Part shown: positions 26,715 through 34,279 of the stretch, piece by piece | Numbering within the stretch: position 1 is the first letter of the stretch | How the letters are laid out: the number at the start of each line of letters is the position of its first letter | Position numbers and translations under genes: made by a program | Assembly: GCF_017526105.1 (NCBI RefSeq) | Contig: NZ_CP071839.1 | Coordinates: forward strand, 4,975,001-5,039,000 | DNA from: Streptomyces cyanogenus | GTDB lineage: Bacteria; Actinomycetota; Actinomycetes; Streptomycetales; Streptomycetaceae | Direction: 5' to 3' | DNA: 64,000 nucleotides | The notes under the pieces: generated by a model | Seen by the model: the letters and a program-made list of their open reading frames with translations, nothing else | Databases searched by the model: none | What the model was told of the DNA's origin: nothing

Positions 26715-27748
26715 CAGTCCTCCAGCCAGGTGCGCGGGTCGAAGTGCAGCGTCTGGTCGTCCCGTTCGGGTACGGCACCGCAGCCGGGGCAGCCGGGCAG
26801 CGGCAGGACCTCCTGGTAGGAGAGTTCCATGCTCGGCAGATAGCAGCCGAGGACCTTCTCGACGGTGAACGTGGTGCCGCAGGCGAGGTAGTTGGTGGCC
26901 TCCATCGCCAGGTGCGAGCAGAGCAGCGAGGCCACCGGACCGTACAGGGGCGGCTCGCCGGCCAGCACGGCGGAGCGCGCGAGGGCCTCCTTGTAGCGCT
27001 GGTAGGAGGCGCTCTCGCGGAGGTTCATCGTCACGCGGGTCTCGAAGCACTCGAAGCAGGACGAGCGTCCGGCGATCATCGTGGGGCCGACGAACAGGAA
27101 CGGTCCGTCGATGGCCGCGTACGTCCAGCTGATCCCGGCCGCGCGGGTCAGCCGGTTGAGGAGCTGGGCGCGGACCGGGTCGATGGTCCGCTCGGCCAGC
27201 AGAAGGTGCCGGCCGGCCCAGGGGCGCAAGACCTCGGCGGCCTCACCGAAGGCCAGCCCGTCGTGCAGCACGGACGGCGGCAGGCTCTCCAGACGCGCGC
27301 GCACCGGGTGGTCGGGGCCGGGTATCCGGATGTCCGGGGCGAGTTCGGCGGGCAGCAGGGCGGCCGTGCGCTCGCACAGCTCGGCGTCGCCGAGCAGGAC
27401 GACGCCCTCGGCGGCCGGCCGCTCGCCGGGCCCGCCCAGGGCGGCCATGTCGTCCAGGTAGGCGTCCAGGGCGCTGCGCGGCTCCTCCTCGATCGCGTCG
27501 AGCCCGTAGAGGTGGTCGACCAGGGCCTCCACCTCGACCCGCGAGACGCCCTCGCGCTTGGCCAGGTCGCGCCGTGAGAGGGTCCCGTCGAGGCCGCTGA
27601 CCAGGTTGAACAGCTTGCCGGAGCGGGAGTCGTCGGTGAGTGTGTAGGAGCGGGCGTTCCACACGCCGGTGCGCAGTTCCACGACGTCCGGGCTGTGGCC
27701 GATGACCGAGAAGGTACGGCGCACGCGCGGCTGCCGGTTGTCAGACAT
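26714..27748 (-). CDS. TOMM precursor leader-binding protein (E1-like, cyclodehydratase C component)
   Basis: The gene encodes 344 aa. The N-terminal winged-helix region (residues 1-90: LKLFNLVSGLDG-like GKLFNLVSGLDGTLSRRDLAKREGVSRVEVEALVDHLYGLDAI) corresponds to the RiPP recognition element that binds the leader. An adenylating-enzyme-like fold follows, with zinc tetrathiolate cysteines C231/C234 (CFECFE) and C320/C323 (CPGCG). It presents the precursor to the YcaO partner and has no adenylation role itself. It lies between the SagB and YcaO genes, 71 bases after SagB. Confidence 0.92.
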   Translation of the reverse strand: MSDNRQPRVRRTFSVIGHSPDVVELRTGVWNARSYTLTDDSRSGKLFNLVSGLDGTLSRRDLAKREGVSRVEVEALVDHLYGLDAIEEEPRSALDAYLDDMAALGGPGERPAAEGVVLLGDAELCERTAALLPAELAPDIRIPGPDHPVRARLESLPPSVLHDGLAFGEAAEVLRPWAGRHLLLAERTIDPVRAQLLNRLTRAAGISWTYAAIDGPFLFVGPTMIAGRSSCFECFETRVTMNLRESASYQRYKEALARSAVLAGEPPLYGPVASLLCSHLAMEATNYLACGTTFTVEKVLGCYLPSMELSYQEVLPLPGCPGCGAVPERDDQTLHFDPRTWLED

Positions 27749-27819
27749 TCGGGGAGAGCCTCTCTGTTACGGGTGGTCCGGTGAGGCGTACGGAGTCAGG
27801 GGGCGGGCCGGGCCGTGGC

Positions 27820-28746
27820 TCAGCCGGCGCCGAGCAGGACCGTGTGCAGCAGCACGCGGTGGGTGCCGTCCAGGCCCATCGCCTCGTGCGCCTCGTCGTC
27901 GTAGAAACCGGAGAAGTCCACGCTGCGCAGGCCGAGCGCCGTGGCCGCCAGGTGGGTGTTCTGCGCGATGCCGCCGGCCTCGTGGAACATCGACCGCATG
28001 CCGCGCGGCCCGTACTTGCGCATCGCGCGCCAGGGGGTGCCGACCAGCAGGACGATCGCCGCGGCGCGCTCGAAGTCGATCTGGCCGTCCTGCGGGTCGA
28101 AGGAGGCGAGGAGCGAGGTCAGGGCGTCGGGGCCGGCCCGGCGGGCGAGGGCGTCCTCCACGGGCAGGTAGCGGTGCAGTCCGGGCTCCAGCCCGTCGAC
28201 CCGCAGGGCCGCCAGCCACAGCTCGACCGGGTACAGGCCGCCGGCGCTGGGCACGGCACGGAAGCCCATGGTCAGCGGGGTGCCGTCGGTCAGTTCGAGG
28301 TCGGCCTCGGCGGTGACCGAACCGGCCAGCCTGACCACGGTGGCCAGCTCGTCCAGAGGGAGCGGCGCGCCGGTGAAGTCACGGTCGCTGCGCCGCTGAA
28401 GGATCGTTTCGACCAGGCCGGCCGACGGCTGCGCGCCCTCGGGCAGCGCGGTCCGTGGCGCGCCACGTCGGGGGAGCCGGTCCTGACGGGACTGCACGAC
28501 CGCCATCACATCGGAGAAGTAATAGCCGATCGAGAGCAGGGAAGCGCGGTCCCACCGCCGCATTCTGGTGGCCAGGAGGAATTCTTCGGCAATCCGGCGA
28601 AAGCGTCCGGACGAGAGGTTTTCAAAACGCATTGAATGCGTTTGCAGGGCGACTCCGTCGACCTGTGGGCTCAGTGTACGGTAGGCGCTCGCGGCCACCG
28701 ACGCCTGAATGACCCGTGCATTATTCGGAGGGCCTGCCTCACCCAT
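27820..28746 (-). CDS. SagB-type FMN-dependent azoline dehydrogenase
   Basis: The gene encodes 308 aa of the nitroreductase fold. ILQRRSDRDFTGAPLPLDEL (about 115-134) and MGFRAVPSAGGLYPVELWL (about 160-178) match the FMN-binding segments of SagB/ThcOx proteins. It oxidises azolines to aromatic azoles, here probably to thiazoles and an oxazole. ATG 28746 is chosen because AAGGAGC stands seven bases upstream and sequence similarity starts there. It is the first modification gene after the precursor (77-base gap). No frame disruption is seen. Confidence 0.92.
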   Translation of the reverse strand: MGEAGPPNNARVIQASVAASAYRTLSPQVDGVALQTHSMRFENLSSGRFRRIAEEFLLATRMRRWDRASLLSIGYYFSDVMAVVQSRQDRLPRRGAPRTALPEGAQPSAGLVETILQRRSDRDFTGAPLPLDELATVVRLAGSVTAEADLELTDGTPLTMGFRAVPSAGGLYPVELWLAALRVDGLEPGLHRYLPVEDALARRAGPDALTSLLASFDPQDGQIDFERAAAIVLLVGTPWRAMRKYGPRGMRSMFHEAGGIAQNTHLAATALGLRSVDFSGFYDDEAHEAMGLDGTHRVLLHTVLLGAG

Positions 28747-28823
28747 GTACGCTCCTTGCGTCAAGGGGCCGGCCCGCCGTGGCTCCCGGTGCGCCGGAAG
28801 CTCGGCGGGCCGGCCGGGCTCAC

Positions 28824-28967
28824 TTACTTGCGGACGACGGCGCCGCAGCAGCAGGAACAGGCGCCGGGCACCAGAACGGCCTCGTCGCGACCGGCCCCGA
28901 AGGGCTCGAGCGCGGCCTGCGGGGTGCTGTTGCGGTGTTCGGTGACCTTCTCGGACTGCAGCTTCAC
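28824..28967 (-). CDS. LAP (TOMM) precursor peptide, 47 aa
   Basis: This is a 47-residue peptide from GTG 28967, preceded by AAAGGAGG at a 6-base spacing. A charged leader (MKLQSEKVTEHRNSTPQAAL, then EPFGAGRDEAVL) is followed by a C-terminal core near VPGACSCCCGAVVRK, with Cys/Ser at residues 37-41. Cyclodehydration and oxidation of the five-residue run would give contiguous thiazole-oxazole-thiazole-thiazole-thiazole. The exact leader/core cut is unknown. The frame is open upstream to 29081, but that part contains the promoter and Shine-Dalgarno sequence and is not counted as coding. It is the first gene of the RiPP operon. Confidence 0.85.
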   Translation of the reverse strand: MKLQSEKVTEHRNSTPQAALEPFGAGRDEAVLVPGACSCCCGAVVRK

Positions 28968-29053
28968 GGCAGCCTCCTTTCGCTGGATCGGGATAGTGAG
29001 GAATGCATTCCGGTGAGCTCGGCGGGCCCATTCTCCGAGGCTCACGAGGACGC

Positions 29054-29083
29054 AACCTAACACCATTCGAGGAAAGCTCACAA
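29054..29083 (-). promoter_or_regulatory. Putative promoter of the RiPP operon with partial TetR operator
   Basis: On the minus strand TTGTGA (29083-29078) and TAGGTT (29059-29054) are 18 bases apart, about 85-90 bases before the precursor start. CTAACACC-ATTCG (29057-29069 on the plus strand) overlaps the -10 box. It keeps 11 of 13 bases of the exporter operator CTAACACCGTTAG. The whole 28968-29203 divergent region is noticeably A+T-rich. Confidence 0.45.
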
Positions 29084-29203
29084 GGGTAAACAGTCGTCAA
29101 GTAAAGGCAAAAAGCAAGAGACTGGATTCCGTTTTGCGCAGGGATCCAGCCAGATTATTTCAGGGGTATTGCGGGACCGGGTTCCCGCTGTTAGCAAGGC
29201 TCC

Positions 29204-30424
29204 ATGACCGTCGAAGACAACGCCCCGGTCGACCTGCTCGACCCGGCATTCATGGCCGACCCGGGCCCGGCCTACGAGCGGCTGCGCAGCACGGCCCCCG
29301 TCACCCGGATCCGGTTACGGCCGGGCCTGTCCCCGTGGCTGATCAGCGGCTACGAGGAGGCGCGCACCGTCCTGTCCGACCCGGTGTTCAGCGTGGACCC
29401 GGCCCGCACCCGGCCCGGCGTGCGCGAGGCGATCGCGGCCGGCCGCGCCGAGGAGAAGACGGCGCTGCTCGGCCGGCACCTGCTGAGCGTGGACCCGCCC
29501 GACCACACCCGGATGCGCCGGCTGATGTCCCGGGCCCTGACCGCCCGCCGGATGCAGCAGCTGCGGGGGCCGGTCGGCACCTTCGCCACGGAGCTGCTGG
29601 ACGCACTGACCGGACGTCGGGAGTTCGACGTCCTGGGCGACTACGCCCTGCCCCTGGCCGTGCGGGTGATCTGCGAACTCATCGGCATCCCGCCCGAGGA
29701 CCGGGCCGCCTTCCAGCGCTGGGGAAGCCTGCTGGTCCGCTCCGAGCTGCAGGACGACGCCTCCTTCGACCGGGTCTCCGACGAGATGGCCGGATACCTC
29801 GTCCCGCTGGTCGCCGCCCGCCGGGCCGAACCCGCCGACGACCTGGTCAGCGCGCTGGTCGCCGCCCACGACGAGGAGCGGCTGGACGACTACGAGCTGA
29901 TCTCCCTCGTCTACCAGCTGTTCTTCGCCGGCCATGAGTCCAGCGCCTACCTGATCGCCAACGCCACCCTGCGGCTGCTCGCCCACCCCGACGAGCGGGC
30001 CGCACTCGCCCGCGAGCCGGAGCGGATCGAGTCGCTGATCGAGGAGGTGCTGCGCATCGACGGGCCGGTCAAGGTGCCCACCTGGCGCTTCCCGGTCCGG
30101 GACGTCGATCTGGCCGGGGTGCGCCTGCGGGCGGGCGAGCCGGTCCTCGTCCTGCTCGGCGCGGCCGGCCGCGACCCCCGTCGCTTCCCCGACCCCGACC
30201 GCTTCGACACCGGGCGGACAGCCGTCCAGCAGCACCTCGCCTTCAGCCACGGCATCCACCACTGCATGGGCGCGGCCGTCGGCCGTATGGAGGGCCAGGT
30301 CGCCGTCGGCCGGCTGTTCCAGCGCTTCCCGGAGCTGCGTCTGGCCGTACCGCCGGAGCGACTGCGCTGGCGGGACAACCTGATGATGCGCGGGGTCTGC
30401 GAGCTGCCCGTCCGGGTGGGGTGA
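29204..30424 (+). CDS. Cytochrome P450 (CYP107-like) of the RiPP island
   Basis: The gene encodes 406 aa, soluble. The oxygen-binding helix is LFFAGHESSAYLI, the ExxR motif is EEVLRID, and the haem motif is FSHGIHHCMGAAVGRMEG with Cys354 as the axial ligand. It starts divergently from the precursor operon and ends near the exporter gene. It carries a TTA codon (codon 38, 29315-29317), which suggests bldA dependence. Actinomycete P450s hydroxylate or couple RiPP side chains; a role on this peptide is inferred from position. ATG 29204 gives a normal P450 start; no clear Shine-Dalgarno is visible. Confidence 0.9.
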   Translation: MTVEDNAPVDLLDPAFMADPGPAYERLRSTAPVTRIRLRPGLSPWLISGYEEARTVLSDPVFSVDPARTRPGVREAIAAGRAEEKTALLGRHLLSVDPPDHTRMRRLMSRALTARRMQQLRGPVGTFATELLDALTGRREFDVLGDYALPLAVRVICELIGIPPEDRAAFQRWGSLLVRSELQDDASFDRVSDEMAGYLVPLVAARRAEPADDLVSALVAAHDEERLDDYELISLVYQLFFAGHESSAYLIANATLRLLAHPDERAALAREPERIESLIEEVLRIDGPVKVPTWRFPVRDVDLAGVRLRAGEPVLVLLGAAGRDPRRFPDPDRFDTGRTAVQQHLAFSHGIHHCMGAAVGRMEGQVAVGRLFQRFPELRLAVPPERLRWRDNLMMRGVCELPVRVG

Positions 30425-30521
30425 GGGACGGGACGCGCGGTGCATGAACAGGGCCTTGCGAAGCCGGGCGCCGGACGGATCCCGCTGACGGGGGATTCCA
30501 GACGAGATCCGCCCGGCAGTC

Positions 30522-32099
30522 TCATGAGGTGCGGTCGGCGGGGCTCTTCTCGCGCGCCGGGGCGGCCGCGGGATCGGTGTCGACGTCGTCCCGGTCACGC
30601 CCGCGCACCAGCAGGAACACCACCACCGCCGTGACCAGCAGCAGGGCCGCGCCCACCCGCTCCGCCAGGTGCAGGCCGTCCACGAACGCCGCGTTCACCA
30701 GGGCGCCGATCCGCCGGTCCCCGCCGCCGCCGGCGCTCTGCGCACCGCCGGCCGCCACCGCACGTACGACCTCGTCGCGCACCTCCGCCGGGACGTGGGC
30801 GTCGGTGAGGCGGTCGCGGACGCCGTCCGTCATCCGGGTCGTCAGCAGCGTGCCGAGGACGGCCACCCCGAAGACGCTGCCCAGCTGCCGGGTCGCGTTG
30901 CTCGCGCCGGACGCCATGCCGGAGCGGTTCGCCGGGACCCGCATCATCACCAGCGTGGAGATCGGCGTGAGGGTCAGCCCGATACCGAGGCCCACCAGCA
31001 GGACGACCCACCAGTACGACGAGTAGTGCGCACCGACGCCGTACAGCGAGGCCCCGAACATCGTCAGCGCCGAGCACAGGATGCCCAGCGTCAGCGGCAC
31101 GGCGCCGCCCATCCGCCCGGTCATCCAGCCCGCGGGCGGCGCCGCGACCATGGCCAGCAGCATGCCCGGCAGGATGGCGAGGCCGGCGCCCACGGCGGAC
31201 CAGCCGAGGACCGTCTGGAGCCAGAGCATCAGGAAGTAGGTGATGGCGAACAGGCCGAAGTAGAGAACGAATCCGGCCAGCACCGCGCCGGTGAAGACGG
31301 GATCGCGGAAGAACGACAGGTCGAGCATCGGTTCGCGCACCAGCTTCTCGGTGACCACGAACGCCACCAGGAGCACTCCGCCCGCGACGAACGCACCGAT
31401 CACCAGCCGGTCGCTCCAGCCGCGTGAACCGCCCTCGATCGTGGCGTACACCAGCGCCGCCACGGCCGCCACGGACAGCACCAGACCGGCCAGGTCCAGG
31501 CGCCGCTCGGGACTGGCCGACTCCGGCACCGTCCACATGCCCAGCAGCAGGCCGATCACGGCGACGGGGACGTACATCCAGAAGATGCCCGCCCAGCCGA
31601 AGTTCTCCACCAGTGGTCCGCCCGCCACCGGCCCGAAGGCGACGGCCGCGCCGGCGACGGCGGCCCAGATGCCGATCGCGGTGCCACGCTCGCCGCTGTC
31701 GGTGAAGACGTGCCTGATGATCGACAGCGTGTTGGGCATCAGCAGGGCCGCGCCCACCCCGAGCACGGCCTGCCCGGCCACGAGCACCCACACGGACCCG
31801 GCGAGCGCGGAGAAGACCGAGCCCGCGAGGAACACCGCGAGGCCGGTGAGGAAGGTCCGCTTGCGTCCGAAGCGGTCGCCGCACGCGCCGCCCGTCAGCA
31901 TCAGCGCGGCGAACGCCAGCGAATAGCCGCTGATGACCCACTGGATGTCCTGGATGCCGCCGCTCAGGTCGTCCTGGATGTCCGGTAACGCCGTGCTGAG
32001 CACCGTGGACTGGAGCATCGTCAGCGCCAGCGGGACGCACAGTGCCGGCAGCGTGCGGTAGGGGCTGGGACCGGTCGGGGCGGGTGTGTCCGCCGTCAT
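30522..32099 (-). CDS. DHA2-family MFS exporter (EmrB/QacA type, 14 TM)
   Basis: The gene encodes 525 aa. STALPDIQDDL, GGACGDRFGRKRTFLTGLAVFL (DHA2 motif A), AGQAVLGVGAALLMPNTLSIIRHVF (motif C-like) and a 14-segment hydropathy pattern mark a drug:H+ antiporter. ATG 32099 (MTADTP) is used rather than the upstream ATG 32138. Codon 38 (31988-31986) is TTA. Two TetR-type operators lie 50-82 bases upstream, so it is predicted to be induced with the methyltransferase. It is a likely exporter for the RiPP product or a self-resistance pump, and is convergent with the P450. Confidence 0.9.
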   Translation of the reverse strand: MTADTPAPTGPSPYRTLPALCVPLALTMLQSTVLSTALPDIQDDLSGGIQDIQWVISGYSLAFAALMLTGGACGDRFGRKRTFLTGLAVFLAGSVFSALAGSVWVLVAGQAVLGVGAALLMPNTLSIIRHVFTDSGERGTAIGIWAAVAGAAVAFGPVAGGPLVENFGWAGIFWMYVPVAVIGLLLGMWTVPESASPERRLDLAGLVLSVAAVAALVYATIEGGSRGWSDRLVIGAFVAGGVLLVAFVVTEKLVREPMLDLSFFRDPVFTGAVLAGFVLYFGLFAITYFLMLWLQTVLGWSAVGAGLAILPGMLLAMVAAPPAGWMTGRMGGAVPLTLGILCSALTMFGASLYGVGAHYSSYWWVVLLVGLGIGLTLTPISTLVMMRVPANRSGMASGASNATRQLGSVFGVAVLGTLLTTRMTDGVRDRLTDAHVPAEVRDEVVRAVAAGGAQSAGGGGDRRIGALVNAAFVDGLHLAERVGAALLLVTAVVVFLLVRGRDRDDVDTDPAAAPAREKSPADRTS

Positions 32100-32148
32100 C
32101 GTGCACCGTCCTGTCGTCGCGTTCTCCGGCTGCCGCACAGCCGGCTGT

Positions 32149-32181
32149 CTAACACCGTTAGAGAGACTCTAACACCGTAAG
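32149..32181 (-). promoter_or_regulatory. Tandem TetR operators upstream of the exporter
   Basis: CTAAC-ACC-GTTAG (32149-32161) is a perfect 5-3-5 inverted repeat, extended to TCTAAC/GTTAGA. Twenty bases on, CTAAC-ACC-GTAAG (32169-32181) repeats it with one mismatch. A two-turn spacing puts both on one DNA face, suiting two repressor dimers. Confidence 0.75.
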
Positions 32182-32369
32182 GCGGGACGGGGAAGGCGCA
32201 CGCGGGGCGCACGGACGGCAAGGGGCGCCCCGGGATGCGCGGAGCGCGAAGAGTGGGGAGGGGTGCGAAAGAGGGGAGCGCGAAGAGGGGGACGGTGCGC
32301 GGGAGGGGAGGGCCCGCGTCGACAGGGCGTCGGCAAAGGAGCAGGCCGGGCGGGCGTAGCGTAGAGGGC

Positions 32370-33362
32370 ATGACGAAGTACGGATCCTTTCCCGGTACGC
32401 GTCCGAGGCGGCTGCGGACCTCGCCCGTCATGCGCCGCATGGTCGCCGAGACCCGGCTGAACCCCGCCGACTTCATCCTCCCGGCGTTCGTCCGGGAAGG
32501 CGTCAGTGAGCCGGTGCCGATCGGGGCGATGCCCGGGGTCGTGCAGCACACCCGGGACAGCCTGAAGAAGGCCGCGCTGGAGGCCGTTCAGGCCGGGGTC
32601 TCCGGGATCATGCTGTTCGGCGTGCCGGAGGACGGGAAGAAGGACGCCCGGGGCACGGCCGGCACCGACCCGGACGGGATCCTCCAGCTCGCCCTGCGGG
32701 ACGTCCGCGCCGAGGTCGGCGACGACCTGCTCGTCATGTCCGACCTGTGCCTGGACGAGTTCACCGACCACGGGCACTGCGGGGTCCTGGACGCCGAGGG
32801 CCGTGTCGACAACGACGCCACCCTGGAGCGGTACGCCGAGATGGCGCAGGTGCAGGCCGACGCCGGCGCCCACGTCGTCGGGCCGAGCGGCATGATGGAC
32901 GGCCAGATCGGCGTCATCCGCGACGCGCTCGACCAGATCGGCCGCGAGGACGTCGCGATCCTCGCCTACACCGTCAAGTACTCCTCCGCCTTCTTCGGCC
33001 CCTTCCGCGAGGCCGTCGCCTCCTCCCTCCAGGGCGACCGCAAGACGTACCAGCAGGACCCCGCCAACTGGCGCGAGTCCCTGCGGGAGCTGGAGCTGGA
33101 CCTGGCCGAGGGCGCCGACATGGTCATGGTCAAGCCGGCCGGCCCCTACCTCGACATCCTCGCCCGGGTCGCGGACGCCGTGGACGTGCCCGTCGCCGCC
33201 TACCAGATCTCCGGCGAGTACGCGATGGTAGAGGCCGCCGCCGAGAAGGGCTGGATCGACCGGGACCAGGCGATCTTCGAGACCCTCACCGGTATCAAGC
33301 GGGCCGGGGCCCGGAACATCCTCACCTACTGGGCCACCGAGGCGGCCCAGAAGCTGCGCTAG
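32370..33362 (+). CDS. hemB: Delta-aminolevulinic acid dehydratase (porphobilinogen synthase)
   Basis: The gene encodes 330 aa. It condenses two 5-aminolevulinates to porphobilinogen, the step before HemC. Schiff-base lysines are in YTVKYSSAFFGPFR and VMVKPAGPYLDIL. The metal segment reads DLCLDEFTDHGHCGV, keeping two of the three zinc cysteines (the middle one is Asp). The ATG at 32370 follows GTAGAGGGC. It lies 12.3 kb from hemD with the RiPP island between, and appears to be transcribed on its own. Confidence 0.96.
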   Translation: MTKYGSFPGTRPRRLRTSPVMRRMVAETRLNPADFILPAFVREGVSEPVPIGAMPGVVQHTRDSLKKAALEAVQAGVSGIMLFGVPEDGKKDARGTAGTDPDGILQLALRDVRAEVGDDLLVMSDLCLDEFTDHGHCGVLDAEGRVDNDATLERYAEMAQVQADAGAHVVGPSGMMDGQIGVIRDALDQIGREDVAILAYTVKYSSAFFGPFREAVASSLQGDRKTYQQDPANWRESLRELELDLAEGADMVMVKPAGPYLDILARVADAVDVPVAAYQISGEYAMVEAAAEKGWIDRDQAIFETLTGIKRAGARNILTYWATEAAQKLR

Positions 33363-33372
33363 CCGCGAGCCG

Positions 33373-34095
33373 TCACCAGCCGGCGATGGCGTCCAGGTCC
33401 TGCTGCCAGTAGGTCACCTTCAGCGAGCTGTCGTAGTAGACGCCCTTGGCCGGCAGGGACGGGGTCGCGGACGGGCCGCCGCTGCTGTTCGGGGTGAGGC
33501 CCTGGAAGCCCACCGTCAGCTTGCGGGCCGTCATCCCGCCGGTGCCGCTGCCGTCGGCGGACGACAGCAGCACGCCCGCGTACCCCGACTCGCCGGGCGC
33601 CAGGGAGACCACGGCCTGCGGCTGGGTGTCCCGGTCCGCCTGCGGCACCCACTGCATCTGGTCGAAGCGGAGCACGGGGTAGTACGGCAGCTCGCACGTC
33701 TTGCCGCCGGTGTTCTTCACGGTGATCAGCAGGTGGTTGAGGGGCCGGGCGAGCGGCTGCGCGGTGACGGTTGTGTTCGCGCCGTTGCACAGCACCACGG
33801 AGCCGCCGGCGGTGCCGGTGCGGGTGCCGCGCGCGGTGGGGGAGGCGCTCGGCCGCGCGTCGGGTGCGTGGGTGCGGGCCACGGGCCTGCCGTTCCCCGT
33901 ACGGCCGCCGGTGGCGGCCTGGGACGTCTCCGCCGCGGCCTTCCCCGACGCGGCCTTCTCCGCCGACGCCGCCGGGGTCGTCGGCCGGGAGGCGCCCTCG
34001 TCCCTGGTGCCGCCCGCGGTGCCGCACGCCGTGAGCGCGAGGGCGGTGACGGCGGTGCCGGTGGCGGCGAGCAGACGGATATGGCGCATTCGCAT
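33373..34095 (-). CDS. DUF4232-type secreted lipoprotein
   Basis: The gene encodes 240 aa. The N-terminal MRMRHIRLLAATGTAVTALA ends in a lipobox (LTACG), so it is probably a lipid-anchored extracellular protein. A Ser/Ala/Thr-rich linker of about 75 residues leads to a beta-rich domain: VVLCNGANTTVTAQPLARPLNHLLITVKNTGGKTCELPYYPVLRF, as in DUF4232. Function unknown. The ATG 34095 follows AGAGGAC. It is convergent with hemB (10-base gap) and divergent from the helix-turn-helix gene. Confidence 0.8.
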   Translation of the reverse strand: MRMRHIRLLAATGTAVTALALTACGTAGGTRDEGASRPTTPAASAEKAASGKAAAETSQAATGGRTGNGRPVARTHAPDARPSASPTARGTRTGTAGGSVVLCNGANTTVTAQPLARPLNHLLITVKNTGGKTCELPYYPVLRFDQMQWVPQADRDTQPQAVVSLAPGESGYAGVLLSSADGSGTGGMTARKLTVGFQGLTPNSSGGPSATPSLPAKGVYYDSSLKVTYWQQDLDAIAGW

Positions 34096-34279
34096 GGCAA
34101 GTCCTCTTTCGGGCTGGGCCGGTTGGCGTGCTTGGATGACCACAGCCTGTGGGCGGGGCCGTCCCGGCGGCCAGCAGCGGCCGCGGATCCGGGACGCTGG
34201 AACGCTCACACCGGCTTTGACCTGCGGGAACAGTCCCTCCCTGGAACGCCGGGGTGGGACGAGGGGGAACGGAGAAACG

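Noticed and set aside
28968..29081. N-terminal extension of the LAP precursor (85-aa version)
   Set aside because: The extension overlaps the promoter, the AT-rich leader and the Shine-Dalgarno site; the 47-aa form has the better start.
20266..32099. Lanthipeptide or thiopeptide assignment of the island
   Set aside because: No LanB/LanC/LanM-like dehydratase or pyridine-forming enzyme is encoded; YcaO+SagB+E1-like points to a LAP.
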